From Lentisalinibacter orientalis (GTDB lineage Bacteria > Pseudomonadota > Gammaproteobacteria > Steroidobacterales > Woeseiaceae), in contig NZ_JAPDRJ010000001.1 of the NCBI RefSeq assembly GCF_040706535.1, positions 1,550,001-1,614,000 on the forward strand: DNA of 64,000 nucleotides, given 5' to 3'. Shown piece after piece: positions 24,015-33,293 of the stretch. Under the pieces are notes generated by a model. The model was not told the DNA's origin and ran no database searches. It saw only the letters and a list, made by a program, of their open reading frames with translations. A program made the position numbers and the translations under genes. The stretch's first letter is position 1. Each line of letters opens with the position of its first letter.

Positions 24015-26045
24015 ATGTCGAGCACCGCAGAAGACACGCGCGCCGGTCGTCCGCCGCGGCGGGAACGGGCCAACGCGCTGCGTGCGCTGTCCATGGACGC
24101 CGTGCAGGCGGCGAAGTCCGGCCACCCCGGCATGCCGATGGGCATGGCGGACATCGCCGAGGTGCTGTGGAACGATTTCCTGCGACATAATCCCTCGAAC
24201 CCGCGCTGGGACAACCGGGATCGCTTCGTGCTCTCGAACGGGCACGGCTCGATGCTGCTGTACTCGTTACTGCACCTCACCGGGTACGAGCTGGGCCTGG
24301 ACGAGCTCAGGAATTTCCGCCAGCTGGGCTACCGCACGGCCGGCCACCCCGAGCGCGAGCCGGATCTCGGCATCGAGACCACTACCGGGCCGCTGGGACA
24401 GGGCCTCGCCAATGCCGTGGGCATGGCGCTGGCCGAGAAGATGCTCGCGGCCCGCTACAACCGGCCCGATTTCCCGATCGTGGATCACCATACCTACGTC
24501 TTCCTGGGCGACGGCTGCCTGATGGAGGGCATCTCCCACGAGGCCTGCTCGCTCGCGGGCACGCTGGGCCTCGGCAAACTGGTGTGCCTGTACGACGAGA
24601 ACGGCATCTCCATCGATGGCGAGGTGGACTCCTGGTTCACCGACGACACGCCGGGCCGTTTCGCCGCCTACGGCTGGCACGTCGTCCCCGACGTGGACGG
24701 CCACGCCCCCGACGCCGTGGCCGCCGCGCTGGAGGCCGCCAGGGCGGAGACGGCTCGCCCCACGCTGATCTGCTGCCGCACCGTCATCGGTTACGGCGCG
24801 CCCAACAAGCAGGGCAGCGCAGACACCCACGGCGCGCCGCTGGGCGAGGACGAGATCGCCGCCGCCCGCGAGGAGCTGGGCTGGCATTACCCGCCGTTCG
24901 AGGTGCCCGAGCCGGTCCGCGCGGCCTGGGATGCCCGCGAGCGGGGCGCCGCGGCCGAAGCGGAGTGGGACCGCCTGCTCGAGGCGTACGACGAGGCCCA
25001 TCCCGGGCTGGCCGAGGAATACCGCCGGGCCATGGCGGGTGAGCTGCCGGCGGGGTGGGCAGAGGCCGCCGAGGGCGCGATCCGGGAGATCGCCGCCGCC
25101 GGCGCCGACGTGGCGACCCGCAAGGCCTCGCAGATCGCGCTGAACGCATTCGCGCCGCGGTTGCCGGAGCTGGTGGGCGGCTCGGCCGATCTCACCGGCT
25201 CGAACAACACCTGGCACGACGGCTCGAAGGCCGTGAATGCCGGGGATGCCTCGGGCAACTACGTCTATTTCGGGGTCCGCGAGTTCGCGATGACCGCCAT
25301 CTGCAACGGCATCGCCCTGCACGGCGGTCTGCGGCCCTACTGCGGCACCTTCCTGGTGTTCTCCGACTACGCCCGCAACGCGGTGCGCATGGCGGCGCTG
25401 ATGGAGGTGCCGAATATCCTCGTCTATACCCACGACTCCATCGGTCTCGGCGAGGACGGCCCCACCCACCAGCCGATCGAGCACACCGCGAGCCTGCGGC
25501 TGATGCCGAACCTGCGGGTCTGGCGGCCCTGCGATACCGTCGAGACGGCGGTGGCGTGGCGCTCGGCCCTGGAGCGCCGCGACGGGCCCACGGCCCTGGT
25601 GCTTACTCGCCAGGGGCTGCCGCATCAGCAGCGTGACGACGAAGGCATCGAGGCCATCGCGCGGGGCGGCTACGTGCTGCGCGAGGCGGAAGGGGACCCG
25701 GAGCTCATCCTGATCGCGACGGGCTCCGAGGTGCATCTCGCCACGGCCGCGGCCGAACACCTGGCCGGCGACGGTCTCGCCGTCCGGGTGGTCTCCATGC
25801 CGTGCTGCGAAGTCTTCGACCGTCAGGATCGCGCGTACCGCGAGGCGGTGCTGCCGCCGTCCGTCACCCGCCGGCTGGCCATCGAGGCGGGAGCCACCGC
25901 CGGCTGGTGGCGCTACGTCGGACCCGACGGCGCCGTGATCGGCCTCGACCGGTTCGGCGAATCCGCCCCGGCGGGAGAATTATTCGAGAAGTTCGGCTTC
26001 TCGGTAGACAATGTAGTAACGGTGGCCCGCAGGCTCGGCGCCTGA
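24015..26045 (+). CDS. tkt: Transketolase
   Basis: Transketolase is a TPP-dependent enzyme that moves two-carbon ketol units in the pentose phosphate and Calvin-Benson pathways. The 676-residue protein has the N-terminal RALSMDAVQAAKSGHPGMPMGMA block, the TPP motif GDGCLMEGISHEAC near residue 165, the conserved TTGPLGQG and the DSIGLGEDGPTHQPIEH segment near residue 480. It is the first of four + strand genes, tkt-gap-pgk-pyk, an order known from cbb-type clusters, although no Rubisco or phosphoribulokinase gene is in the window. Confidence 0.97.
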   Translation: MSSTAEDTRAGRPPRRERANALRALSMDAVQAAKSGHPGMPMGMADIAEVLWNDFLRHNPSNPRWDNRDRFVLSNGHGSMLLYSLLHLTGYELGLDELRNFRQLGYRTAGHPEREPDLGIETTTGPLGQGLANAVGMALAEKMLAARYNRPDFPIVDHHTYVFLGDGCLMEGISHEACSLAGTLGLGKLVCLYDENGISIDGEVDSWFTDDTPGRFAAYGWHVVPDVDGHAPDAVAAALEAARAETARPTLICCRTVIGYGAPNKQGSADTHGAPLGEDEIAAAREELGWHYPPFEVPEPVRAAWDARERGAAAEAEWDRLLEAYDEAHPGLAEEYRRAMAGELPAGWAEAAEGAIREIAAAGADVATRKASQIALNAFAPRLPELVGGSADLTGSNNTWHDGSKAVNAGDASGNYVYFGVREFAMTAICNGIALHGGLRPYCGTFLVFSDYARNAVRMAALMEVPNILVYTHDSIGLGEDGPTHQPIEHTASLRLMPNLRVWRPCDTVETAVAWRSALERRDGPTALVLTRQGLPHQQRDDEGIEAIARGGYVLREAEGDPELILIATGSEVHLATAAAEHLAGDGLAVRVVSMPCCEVFDRQDRAYREAVLPPSVTRRLAIEAGATAGWWRYVGPDGAVIGLDRFGESAPAGELFEKFGFSVDNVVTVARRLGA

Positions 26046-26110
26046 GGGCCGTCTGACGGAACGGTCATGCAGAGCAGGCGCGCCTTCGCGCGCCGCACCA
26101 GGAGGAATCG

Positions 26111-27124
26111 ATGACTATCAAGCTTGGCATCAACGGCTACGGACGGATCGGACGCATGGTCCTGCGCTCGCTCTACGAGAGTAACCGGCGCGCGGAACTC
26201 GAGATCGTGGGCATCAACGATCTCGGCGACGCCGAGACCAACGCCTATCTGACCCGCTACGACACGGCCCACGGCAAGTTCCCGGGCACGGTCGAGGTGG
26301 AGGACGATGCGATCGTGGTCAACGGCGACCGCATCCGGGTGATGGCCGAGCGGGATCCGGCGAAGCTGCCCTGGGGCGAACTCGGCGCGGACATCGTGCT
26401 GGAGTGCACCGGCCTGTTCCGCACCAAGGAGAAGGCGTCTGCCCACATAAAGGCGGGGGCGAGCAAGGTGCTGATCTCGGCGCCGTCAGGTGGTGATGCC
26501 GATGCGACGATCGTCTACGGCGTGAACCACGACACACTGTCCGCTTCGGACACCGTGGTCTCGAATGCCTCCTGCACCACCAACTGCCTGGCGCCGCTGG
26601 TGAAACCGCTGCACGACGCCATCGGCGTGGAGCACGGCATCATGACCACGATCCATGCCTACACGAACGACCAGGTGCTCACCGACGTCTTCCACAAGGA
26701 TCTGCGCCGGGCACGCTCGGCGACCATGTCGATGATCCCGACCAAGACCGGGGCGGCTGCCGCCGTGGGTCTGGTGCTGCCCGAGCTGCAGGGCAAGCTG
26801 GACGGATTCGCCGTGCGCGTGCCCACCATCAACGTGTCCATGGTCGACCTGACCTTCGTCGCCTCCCGGGAGACGAGCAAGGAGGAGATCGACAAGATCC
26901 TGAAGGAGGCCAGCGAGGGTCCGCTGAAGGGTGTCCTGGCCTACAGCGACGGCCCGCTGGTGTCCGTCGACTTCAACCACGACCCGGCATCCTCCACCTA
27001 CGACTCGACGCTGACCAAGGTCATGCAGGGCACGCTGGTGAAGGTCTGCGCCTGGTACGACAACGAGTGGGGCTTCTCCAACCGCATGCTGGACACGGCC
27101 CTGGCGCTGGCGAAAGCCGGCTGA
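26111..27124 (+). CDS. gap: Glyceraldehyde-3-phosphate dehydrogenase, type I
   Basis: This enzyme interconverts glyceraldehyde-3-phosphate and 1,3-bisphosphoglycerate. The 337-residue protein has the Rossmann start INGYGRIGR, the catalytic SCTTN with Cys155, HAYTNDQVLTD, and the WYDNEWGFSNRM C-terminal block. NDLGD near residue 37 keeps the Asp that favours NAD over NADP. A very strong SD (AGGAGG) lies eight bases upstream of the ATG. It is 65 bases after tkt and 81 before pgk. Confidence 0.97.
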   Translation: MTIKLGINGYGRIGRMVLRSLYESNRRAELEIVGINDLGDAETNAYLTRYDTAHGKFPGTVEVEDDAIVVNGDRIRVMAERDPAKLPWGELGADIVLECTGLFRTKEKASAHIKAGASKVLISAPSGGDADATIVYGVNHDTLSASDTVVSNASCTTNCLAPLVKPLHDAIGVEHGIMTTIHAYTNDQVLTDVFHKDLRRARSATMSMIPTKTGAAAAVGLVLPELQGKLDGFAVRVPTINVSMVDLTFVASRETSKEEIDKILKEASEGPLKGVLAYSDGPLVSVDFNHDPASSTYDSTLTKVMQGTLVKVCAWYDNEWGFSNRMLDTALALAKAG

Positions 27125-27205
27125 CCCTTCCAACTCCGGCGCGGCGCCGGATGGTGGCCGGTGGCCGCCGCCGGGCCGTGCCGGCCCACCTCCGGGGAGC
27201 AGGTA

Positions 27206-28384
27206 ATGACTATCCTCAAGATGACGGATCTGGATCTGCAGGGAAAGCGGGTTCTGATCCGCGAAGATCTCAATGTGCCGCTCGACGACGGCCGCATCAC
27301 CTCCGATACCCGCATCCGGGCCGCGCTGGAAGGCATCCGGCTGGCACGGGACGCGGGTGCCGCGGTCATCGTGATGTCCCATCTCGGCCGGCCGAAGGAA
27401 GGCGCCGTGCAGCCCGAGTTCTCGCTGGCGCCGGTGGCCCGGCGGCTCGGCGAGCTGCTGGGCGGCGAGGTGAAGCTGGTCACCGACTGGCTGAACGGTG
27501 TGGACGTCGCGCCGGGCGAGGTGGTGCTGGCGGAGAACGTGCGCTTCGAGCAGGGCGAGAAGGGCTGTGAGGAATCCCTGTCGCGGCGCATGGCGGCGCT
27601 GTGCGACGTGTTCGTGATGGATGCCTTCGGCACCGCCCACCGCGCCCAGGCCAGCACCTACGGCGTGGCGAAGTTCGCGCCGGTGGCCTGCGCCGGTCCG
27701 CTGCTGGCACGCGAGCTGGAGGCGCTGACCCAGGCGATGGAGCATCCGCAGACGCCGGTGGTGGCCATCGTCGGCGGTTCCAAGGTGTCGACGAAGCTGT
27801 CGGTGCTGGAGTCGCTGGTGCACAAGGTGGACCACCTCATCGTCGGCGGCGGCATAGCGAATACCTTTATCGCGGCCGCCGGCCACGACGTGGGCAAGTC
27901 CCTGCACGAGGCCGACATGCTCGCCGTGGCGAAGCGCCTGGCCGCCGACGAGACCGACCGGGCGGACATACCGGTGCCGAGCGACGTGGTCGTTGCCCGG
28001 GAGTTCGACGCCGCGGCCGAGGCGGACGTGAAGCCGGTGGAGGCCGTGACCGAGGACGAGATGATCATGGACATCGGCCCGGATACCGCGGAGCGCTTCG
28101 CCGCGATCATCGCGGAGGCGGGCACGGTGGTCTGGAACGGGCCGGTGGGCGTGTTCGAGTTCGACCAGTTCGGCGAGGGCACCCGCATACTCGCCCAGGC
28201 CATCGCGGACAGCGATGCGTTCTCCGTCGCCGGCGGCGGCGATACGCTGGCGGCGATCGAGAAGTACGGTGTCGCCCACGGCATCTCCTACATCTCGACC
28301 GGCGGCGGCGCCTTCCTGGAGTTCCTCGAAGGCAAGACGCTGCCCGCCGTGGCCATGCTCGAGGAGCGCGCCGCGCAAGCCTGA
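27206..28384 (+). CDS. pgk: Phosphoglycerate kinase
   Basis: Pgk transfers the acyl phosphate of 1,3-bisphosphoglycerate to ADP, or the reverse. The 392-residue protein has the N-terminal signature KRVLIREDLNVPLDDG, HLGRPK near residue 66, GGSKVSTKL, and the nucleotide-binding STGGGAFLEFLEG at the C-terminus. The ATG at 27206 with GGGGAGCAGG upstream agrees with the conserved start; 15 residues of in-frame extension to 27161 are unlikely. Third gene of the tkt-gap-pgk-pyk run. Confidence 0.97.
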   Translation: MTILKMTDLDLQGKRVLIREDLNVPLDDGRITSDTRIRAALEGIRLARDAGAAVIVMSHLGRPKEGAVQPEFSLAPVARRLGELLGGEVKLVTDWLNGVDVAPGEVVLAENVRFEQGEKGCEESLSRRMAALCDVFVMDAFGTAHRAQASTYGVAKFAPVACAGPLLARELEALTQAMEHPQTPVVAIVGGSKVSTKLSVLESLVHKVDHLIVGGGIANTFIAAAGHDVGKSLHEADMLAVAKRLAADETDRADIPVPSDVVVAREFDAAAEADVKPVEAVTEDEMIMDIGPDTAERFAAIIAEAGTVVWNGPVGVFEFDQFGEGTRILAQAIADSDAFSVAGGGDTLAAIEKYGVAHGISYISTGGGAFLEFLEGKTLPAVAMLEERAAQA

Positions 28385-28518
28385 CGGCGCCCCGGAGCCG
28401 GGACCGTGAGCGCTCGCGCTCCCGTGCATCCGGCCGTCCGGCAGCGTGCCCGCGATGCGCCGGAGGTGCTGCGCGAGGCTGTGCGATAATCCCGCGCTGC
28501 CGACAGGAGGGCAGGCAC

Positions 28519-29952
28519 TTGAGAAGAACGAAAATCGTTGCGACCCTCGGGCCGGCCACCGAAAAGCCGGAAGTCATGGCGGAGATCATCCGCGCCGGCC
28601 TGGACGTGGCCCGCCTGAATTTCTCCCATGGCAGCGGGGACGAGATGCGCGAACGCGCGGACAGCCTGCGGCGGGTGGCTGCGGAGGAGGGGCGCTATGT
28701 CGCCCTGCTCGGCGACCTGCAGGGGCCGAAGATCCGTATTCGCCGCTTCCAGAACGGCAGCGAGCAGCTGGCGCGCGGGGCGAGCTTCTTCCTCGATCCG
28801 GATCTGGACGCCGACGCGGGCACCGATGCCGGCGTGGGCATCGCCTACGAGGGCCTGGCCGCCGACGTCGAACCCGGCGACATGCTGCTGCTGAGCGACG
28901 GCCAGATCGAGCTGGAGGTCACCGGCATCGAGGGCAACCGGGTGCACACCCGGGTGGTCATCGGCGGCGTCCTGTCCGACCACAAGGGCATCAACCTGCG
29001 CGGCGGCGGGCTCTCCGCCCCGGCGCTGACGGACAAGGACCGGGAGGACATCCGGCTGGCGGCGGAGCTGGACTTCGATTACCTGGCCGTCTCCTTCGTT
29101 CGCACCGCCGCCGATATCGAGGAAGCCCGCCGGCTGTTCCGCGAGGCCGGGGGCGAGGGCCTGATGGTGGCCAAGATCGAGCGTGCCGAGGCGGTCGAGG
29201 AGATCGATTCGATCATCGCGGCGTCCGACGTCGTCATGGTGGCCCGCGGGGATCTCGGCGTGGAGATGGGATTCGCCGAACTCACCGGCCTGCAGAAGCG
29301 CATCATCACGAGGACCCGCCAGTACAACCGGATCGCCATCACCGCCACGCAGATGATGGAGTCGATGATCTCCAGCGCCATGCCCACCCGGGCCGAGGTG
29401 TCGGACGTGGCGAACGCCGTGATCGACGGCACCGACGCGGTCATGCTCTCCGCCGAGAGCGCGGTGGGCCAGTATCCGGTGGAGGCCGTCCGCGCCATGG
29501 CCGAGGTCTGCGTGGGCGCGGAGAAGTACGGCACCGCCGGCTCCCGGCGCCGGGAGCGTATCGACGATACCTTCCGCTACGTCGACGAGGCCATCGCCAT
29601 GGCCGTGATGTACACCGCCAACCATCTCGCGGTGAAGGCGATCATCGCGCTGACCGAGTCCGGATCGACGGCCCGCTGGATGTCGCGGGTGCGCTCGGAC
29701 ATCCCCATCTACGCCTTCACGCGCCACGAGCGGACGCGGCGGCGGGTGGTGCTCTACCGGGGCGTTTATCCGGTGTCTTTCGATATCACCCACACGGATG
29801 CGCAGAGCGTCTATCGCGAGGTTTTCGACCTGATGCTCGGCCGCGGCCTGGTGGAGGAGGGCGACCTCGTGATCTTCACCAAGGGCGACATGACCGGCGT
29901 GCAGGGCGGCACCAACGCGATGAAAATCCTGCGCGTCGTGCGCGGTGACTGA
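28519..29952 (+). CDS. pyk: Pyruvate kinase (PykA-like)
   Basis: Pyruvate kinase makes pyruvate and ATP from phosphoenolpyruvate. The 477-residue protein starts at a TTG (LRRTKIVATLGPAT), with AGGAGGG seven bases upstream, and lines up with E. coli PykA almost from residue 6. Visible blocks are LNFSHGS, LGDLQGPKIRI, the catalytic MVAKIERAEA, ARGDLGVE, ITATQMMESMI and the C-terminal allosteric domain with TESGSTARW and SRHERT-like FTRHERT. A long open frame upstream to 27601 is a shadow of pgk. Usually fba follows; here an acylase gene begins 13 bases on. Confidence 0.95.
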   Translation: MRRTKIVATLGPATEKPEVMAEIIRAGLDVARLNFSHGSGDEMRERADSLRRVAAEEGRYVALLGDLQGPKIRIRRFQNGSEQLARGASFFLDPDLDADAGTDAGVGIAYEGLAADVEPGDMLLLSDGQIELEVTGIEGNRVHTRVVIGGVLSDHKGINLRGGGLSAPALTDKDREDIRLAAELDFDYLAVSFVRTAADIEEARRLFREAGGEGLMVAKIERAEAVEEIDSIIAASDVVMVARGDLGVEMGFAELTGLQKRIITRTRQYNRIAITATQMMESMISSAMPTRAEVSDVANAVIDGTDAVMLSAESAVGQYPVEAVRAMAEVCVGAEKYGTAGSRRRERIDDTFRYVDEAIAMAVMYTANHLAVKAIIALTESGSTARWMSRVRSDIPIYAFTRHERTRRRVVLYRGVYPVSFDITHTDAQSVYREVFDLMLGRGLVEEGDLVIFTKGDMTGVQGGTNAMKILRVVRGD

Positions 29953-29964
29953 ACGGCAGAGACC

Positions 29965-32364
29965 ATGACGGCGGGGCGGGGACGGCGCTGGCTCGTGCGC
30001 GGCGCGGTGGCGCTGGGGCTGACCGCGCTCGGCGCGCTCGCCGCGGCCTGGCTGCTCCTGCGGGCGAGCCTGCCCCCCGTCGACGGCCGCCTGGAGCAGG
30101 CCGGCCTGGCGGCGCCCGTCGCCATCGAGCGGGATGCCCGGGGCGTGCCGACGCTCGGTGCCGGCAACCGCACCGATCTCGCGTTCGCGACCGGCTTCGT
30201 GCACGGCCAGGACCGCTACTTCCAGATGGATCTCGCGCGGCGGGGCGCCGCCGGCGAGCTGGCCGCTCTGTTCGGCGAGGCCGCGCTGGAGATGGACCGC
30301 GGCCTGCGCCTGCACCGCTTCCGCAGCCGGGCCGAGGCCGTGGTGGCCGCGTCGAGCGCCGCGGAGCAGGCGATCATCCGCGCCTACACGGCGGGTGTGA
30401 ACGCGGGGCTCGGGAGCCTCGGCGCGCGGCCGTTCGAGTATCTCCTGCTCGGCCAGGAGCCCGTGCCCTGGCGGCCCGAGGACACGGTGCTCGTCCTCTA
30501 CGCCATGTTCCTGCAGCTGAACGACGAGACCGGCCGGCGCGATATGGAGCGCGGCTTCGTCCATCGCCGTGTGCCGCGCGCGCTGTACGATCTGCTCTAT
30601 CCGCTCGGCACGGAGTGGGACGCGCCGCTGGCCGGCGGGCCCGCGCCGGTGCCGCCGCTGCCCGCCGAGAGCCGCTACGACCTGCGCACCGTCACCGGCC
30701 GGGTGGCGCCGGCCCCCGCAGCCGAGCCGGAGCCGCCCGTGATCCCGGGCAGCAACAACTGGGCCATCGCCGGCCCGCTGACCGCGGACGGCCGCGGCCT
30801 CGTGGCCAACGACATGCACCTGGGCCTGGCCGTGCCCAATACGTTCTACCGTGCCTGTCTCGTGCACGAGGCGGACGGCGTGCGACTGTGCGGCGTAACC
30901 CTGCCCGGCACACCGGCCCTCGTCGCGGGCTCCAACGGCCGCATCGCCTGGGGCTTCACCAACAGCTACGGCGACTGGACGGACCTGGTGGCGCTGCGTC
31001 CCGGGTCCCGACCCGGCACCTACCGGACGCCGGACGGCGAGCGCGAGTACCGGCACGTCACCGAGACCATCGAGGTCGCCGGCGGCGAGCCCGTGGAGCT
31101 CGTCGTGCGCGAGACCGTCTGGGGCCCGGTGGTGCCCGGCATCACGCCGGAGGACGGTGAATTCGCCGTCGCCTGGACCGCTCACCGCCCCGGGGCGGTG
31201 AACCTCGGCCTCATGCGGCTGGAGGGAGCGCGCAGCGTGACCGAGGCGCTGCCGCTGGCGGCGGCCGCGGGCATACCGCCGCAGAACTTCACGGTGGCCG
31301 ACGCCGACGGGCGCATCGCCTGGACCATCGCGGGCCGCATCCCGCGGCGCAGCGGCGCTTTCGATTCGCGCCGGCCGGCGGACTGGAGCCGGCCGGGCAC
31401 GGGCTGGGACGGCTGGCTGGGGCCGGAGGAGTACCCGCGCCTCGTCGATCCGTCCTCCGGTCGCATCTGGACGGCCAACGCCCGCGTCATCGACGGCGAG
31501 GCCTTCCGCATGATCGGCCCCGGCGATTACGACCTGGGCGCCCGGGCGGGGCAGATCCGCGACGCGCTCGCCCTGATCGACGAAGCGCGGCCCGAGGACA
31601 TGCTGGCCATCCAGCTGGACGACCGGGCCGTCTTCCTCGCCCGCTGGCGCCGGCTGTTGCTCGATCTCCTCGACAGCCACGCCGTCGAGGCGAATCCTGC
31701 CCGCGGCCGATACCGGGCGCTGGCGGAGGACTGGATCCCCCGGGCCAGCGTGGACTCCGTGGGCTATCGGCTGGTGCGCAGCTTCCGCAGCCGTGTGCTG
31801 GAGCGGGTCATGGCCGGCCTCACCGCGGAGCTGACCCCGGCGCTGCCGGAGGACCGCCGCCTGGCGCTCAGCCGGCAATTCGAGGGCACCGCCTGGCGCC
31901 TGGTCACCGAGCGCCCGCCACATCTCCTGAACCCGGACTACGGCAACTGGCGCGAGCTGCTGCTGGACGCCGTGGACGCCTCGCTCGACTGGTACGGGGA
32001 AAACTACGACTCGCCACTGGCGGAGCGCACCTGGGGCGAGCGCAACACGGTGCGCATCCAGCACCCCCTGTCCCGCGCCGTGCCGGCGCTGGCGCGCTGG
32101 CTGGACATGCCGTACGAGCCGCTGCCGGGCGACGCCAACCTGCCCCGGGCCCAGTCGGCGCGTTTCGGCGCCTCCGAGCGTTTCGCCGTCTCCCCGGGGG
32201 CGGAGGAGCAGGGCTATTTCCACATGCCGACGGGCCAGAGCGGCCATCCGCTCTCGCCCTGGTACGACGCCGGGCACGGGGACTGGGCCGACGGCCGCCC
32301 GAGCCCGTTCCTGCCGGGCGCGCCCGCGCATCGCCTCGAACTGGTGCCGCCGGCGGGCGGCTGA
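29965..32364 (+). CDS. Penicillin-acylase family Ntn-hydrolase
   Basis: This 799-residue protein belongs to the peptidase S45 family (penicillin G, cephalosporin and acyl-homoserine-lactone acylases). An N-terminal hydrophobic segment (about 10-33) exports or anchors it to the periplasmic side. The alpha chain holds GFVHGQDRYFQMDLARR. The self-cleavage site is Gly-Ser263-Asn-Asn-Trp, so Ser263 should become the N-terminal nucleophile of the beta chain. Further blocks are NDMHL, AWGFTNSYGDWTDL, ENFxV-like QNFTVADADG and QSGHPLSPWYDAGHGDW near the end. The acyl substrate cannot be assigned. It follows pyk closely and is likely in the same transcript. Confidence 0.9.
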   Translation: MTAGRGRRWLVRGAVALGLTALGALAAAWLLLRASLPPVDGRLEQAGLAAPVAIERDARGVPTLGAGNRTDLAFATGFVHGQDRYFQMDLARRGAAGELAALFGEAALEMDRGLRLHRFRSRAEAVVAASSAAEQAIIRAYTAGVNAGLGSLGARPFEYLLLGQEPVPWRPEDTVLVLYAMFLQLNDETGRRDMERGFVHRRVPRALYDLLYPLGTEWDAPLAGGPAPVPPLPAESRYDLRTVTGRVAPAPAAEPEPPVIPGSNNWAIAGPLTADGRGLVANDMHLGLAVPNTFYRACLVHEADGVRLCGVTLPGTPALVAGSNGRIAWGFTNSYGDWTDLVALRPGSRPGTYRTPDGEREYRHVTETIEVAGGEPVELVVRETVWGPVVPGITPEDGEFAVAWTAHRPGAVNLGLMRLEGARSVTEALPLAAAAGIPPQNFTVADADGRIAWTIAGRIPRRSGAFDSRRPADWSRPGTGWDGWLGPEEYPRLVDPSSGRIWTANARVIDGEAFRMIGPGDYDLGARAGQIRDALALIDEARPEDMLAIQLDDRAVFLARWRRLLLDLLDSHAVEANPARGRYRALAEDWIPRASVDSVGYRLVRSFRSRVLERVMAGLTAELTPALPEDRRLALSRQFEGTAWRLVTERPPHLLNPDYGNWRELLLDAVDASLDWYGENYDSPLAERTWGERNTVRIQHPLSRAVPALARWLDMPYEPLPGDANLPRAQSARFGASERFAVSPGAEEQGYFHMPTGQSGHPLSPWYDAGHGDWADGRPSPFLPGAPAHRLELVPPAGG

Positions 32365-32438
32365 GCCGGGTTGTCAGCGCGGGGCTGTACCCGGATACTG
32401 AATGGCTCAGTGCGCAACGCACGGGTACAGGACTGGAC

Positions 32439-33290
32439 ATGACGGAAAGCAGATTTACGGGTACCGACCGCTACGTCGCGACCGAAGACCTGATGATGGC
32501 GGTGAACGCGGGGGTGACCCTGCAGCGGCCCATCCTCGTGAAGGGCGAGCCGGGCACGGGCAAGACGATGCTGGCGCAGGAGGTGGCCCGGGCGCTGGGC
32601 AAGCCGCTGCTCGAATGGCACATCAAGTCGACGACGAAGGCCCAGCAGGGGCTCTACGAGTACGACGCGGTGGCGCGGCTGCGCGACTCCCAGCTGGGCG
32701 ACCCGAAGGTGCACGACATCGCCAACTACATCGTGCGCGGCAAGCTGTGGGAGGCCTTCACCTGCGACGAGCAGCCGGTGCTGCTGATCGACGAGATCGA
32801 CAAGGCCGACATCGAGTTCCCGAACGATCTGCTGCAGGAGCTCGACCGCATGGAGTTCTTCGTCTACGAGACCAAGGAACTCGTGCAGGCGAGGCACCGC
32901 CCCATCATGATCATCACCTCGAACAACGAGAAGGAACTGCCGGATGCGTTCCTGCGCCGCTGCTTCTTCCACTACATCAAGTTCCCGGACAAGGAGACGA
33001 TGACCGAGATCGTCGACGTCCATTTCCCGGGGCTGAAGAAGGAGCTGCTGCGCGAGGCGCTGGAGAGCTTCTACCAGGTGCGCGACGTGCCGGGGCTGAA
33101 GAAGAAGCCCTCCACCTCCGAGCTGCTCGACTGGATCAAGCTGCTGCTGGCCGAAGACATCCCGCCCGAGGCGCTCAGGAGCGACGACAACCGCAAGGCG
33201 ATACCGCCGCTGCACGGCGCGCTGCTGAAGAACGAGCAGGACGTGCACCTGTTCGAGCAGCTGGTGTTCATGTCGAGGAGGGCGCGCTGA
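32439..33290 (+). CDS. MoxR-type AAA+ ATPase
   Basis: This 283-residue AAA+ protein of the MoxR/CoxD group has Walker A GEPGTGKT near residue 37, Walker B LLIDEIDKAD near residue 113, sensor 1 IITSNN and the arginine-finger-like LRRCFF. MoxR ATPases typically work with VWA proteins as metal-insertion or complex-remodelling chaperones. A VWA gene follows after three bases, making a classic pair. No specific client (dehydrogenase, nitric oxide reductase or CO dehydrogenase) is encoded nearby, so the target is open. Confidence 0.9.
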   Translation: MTESRFTGTDRYVATEDLMMAVNAGVTLQRPILVKGEPGTGKTMLAQEVARALGKPLLEWHIKSTTKAQQGLYEYDAVARLRDSQLGDPKVHDIANYIVRGKLWEAFTCDEQPVLLIDEIDKADIEFPNDLLQELDRMEFFVYETKELVQARHRPIMIITSNNEKELPDAFLRRCFFHYIKFPDKETMTEIVDVHFPGLKKELLREALESFYQVRDVPGLKKKPSTSELLDWIKLLLAEDIPPEALRSDDNRKAIPPLHGALLKNEQDVHLFEQLVFMSRRAR

Positions 33291-33293
33291 GCC

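Noticed and set aside
27601..28518. A 783-codon open frame running from inside pgk into pyk
   Set aside because: The first part is an Arg/Gly-rich shadow of pgk in another frame. The pyruvate kinase fold begins at 28519, where a TTG has a strong SD.
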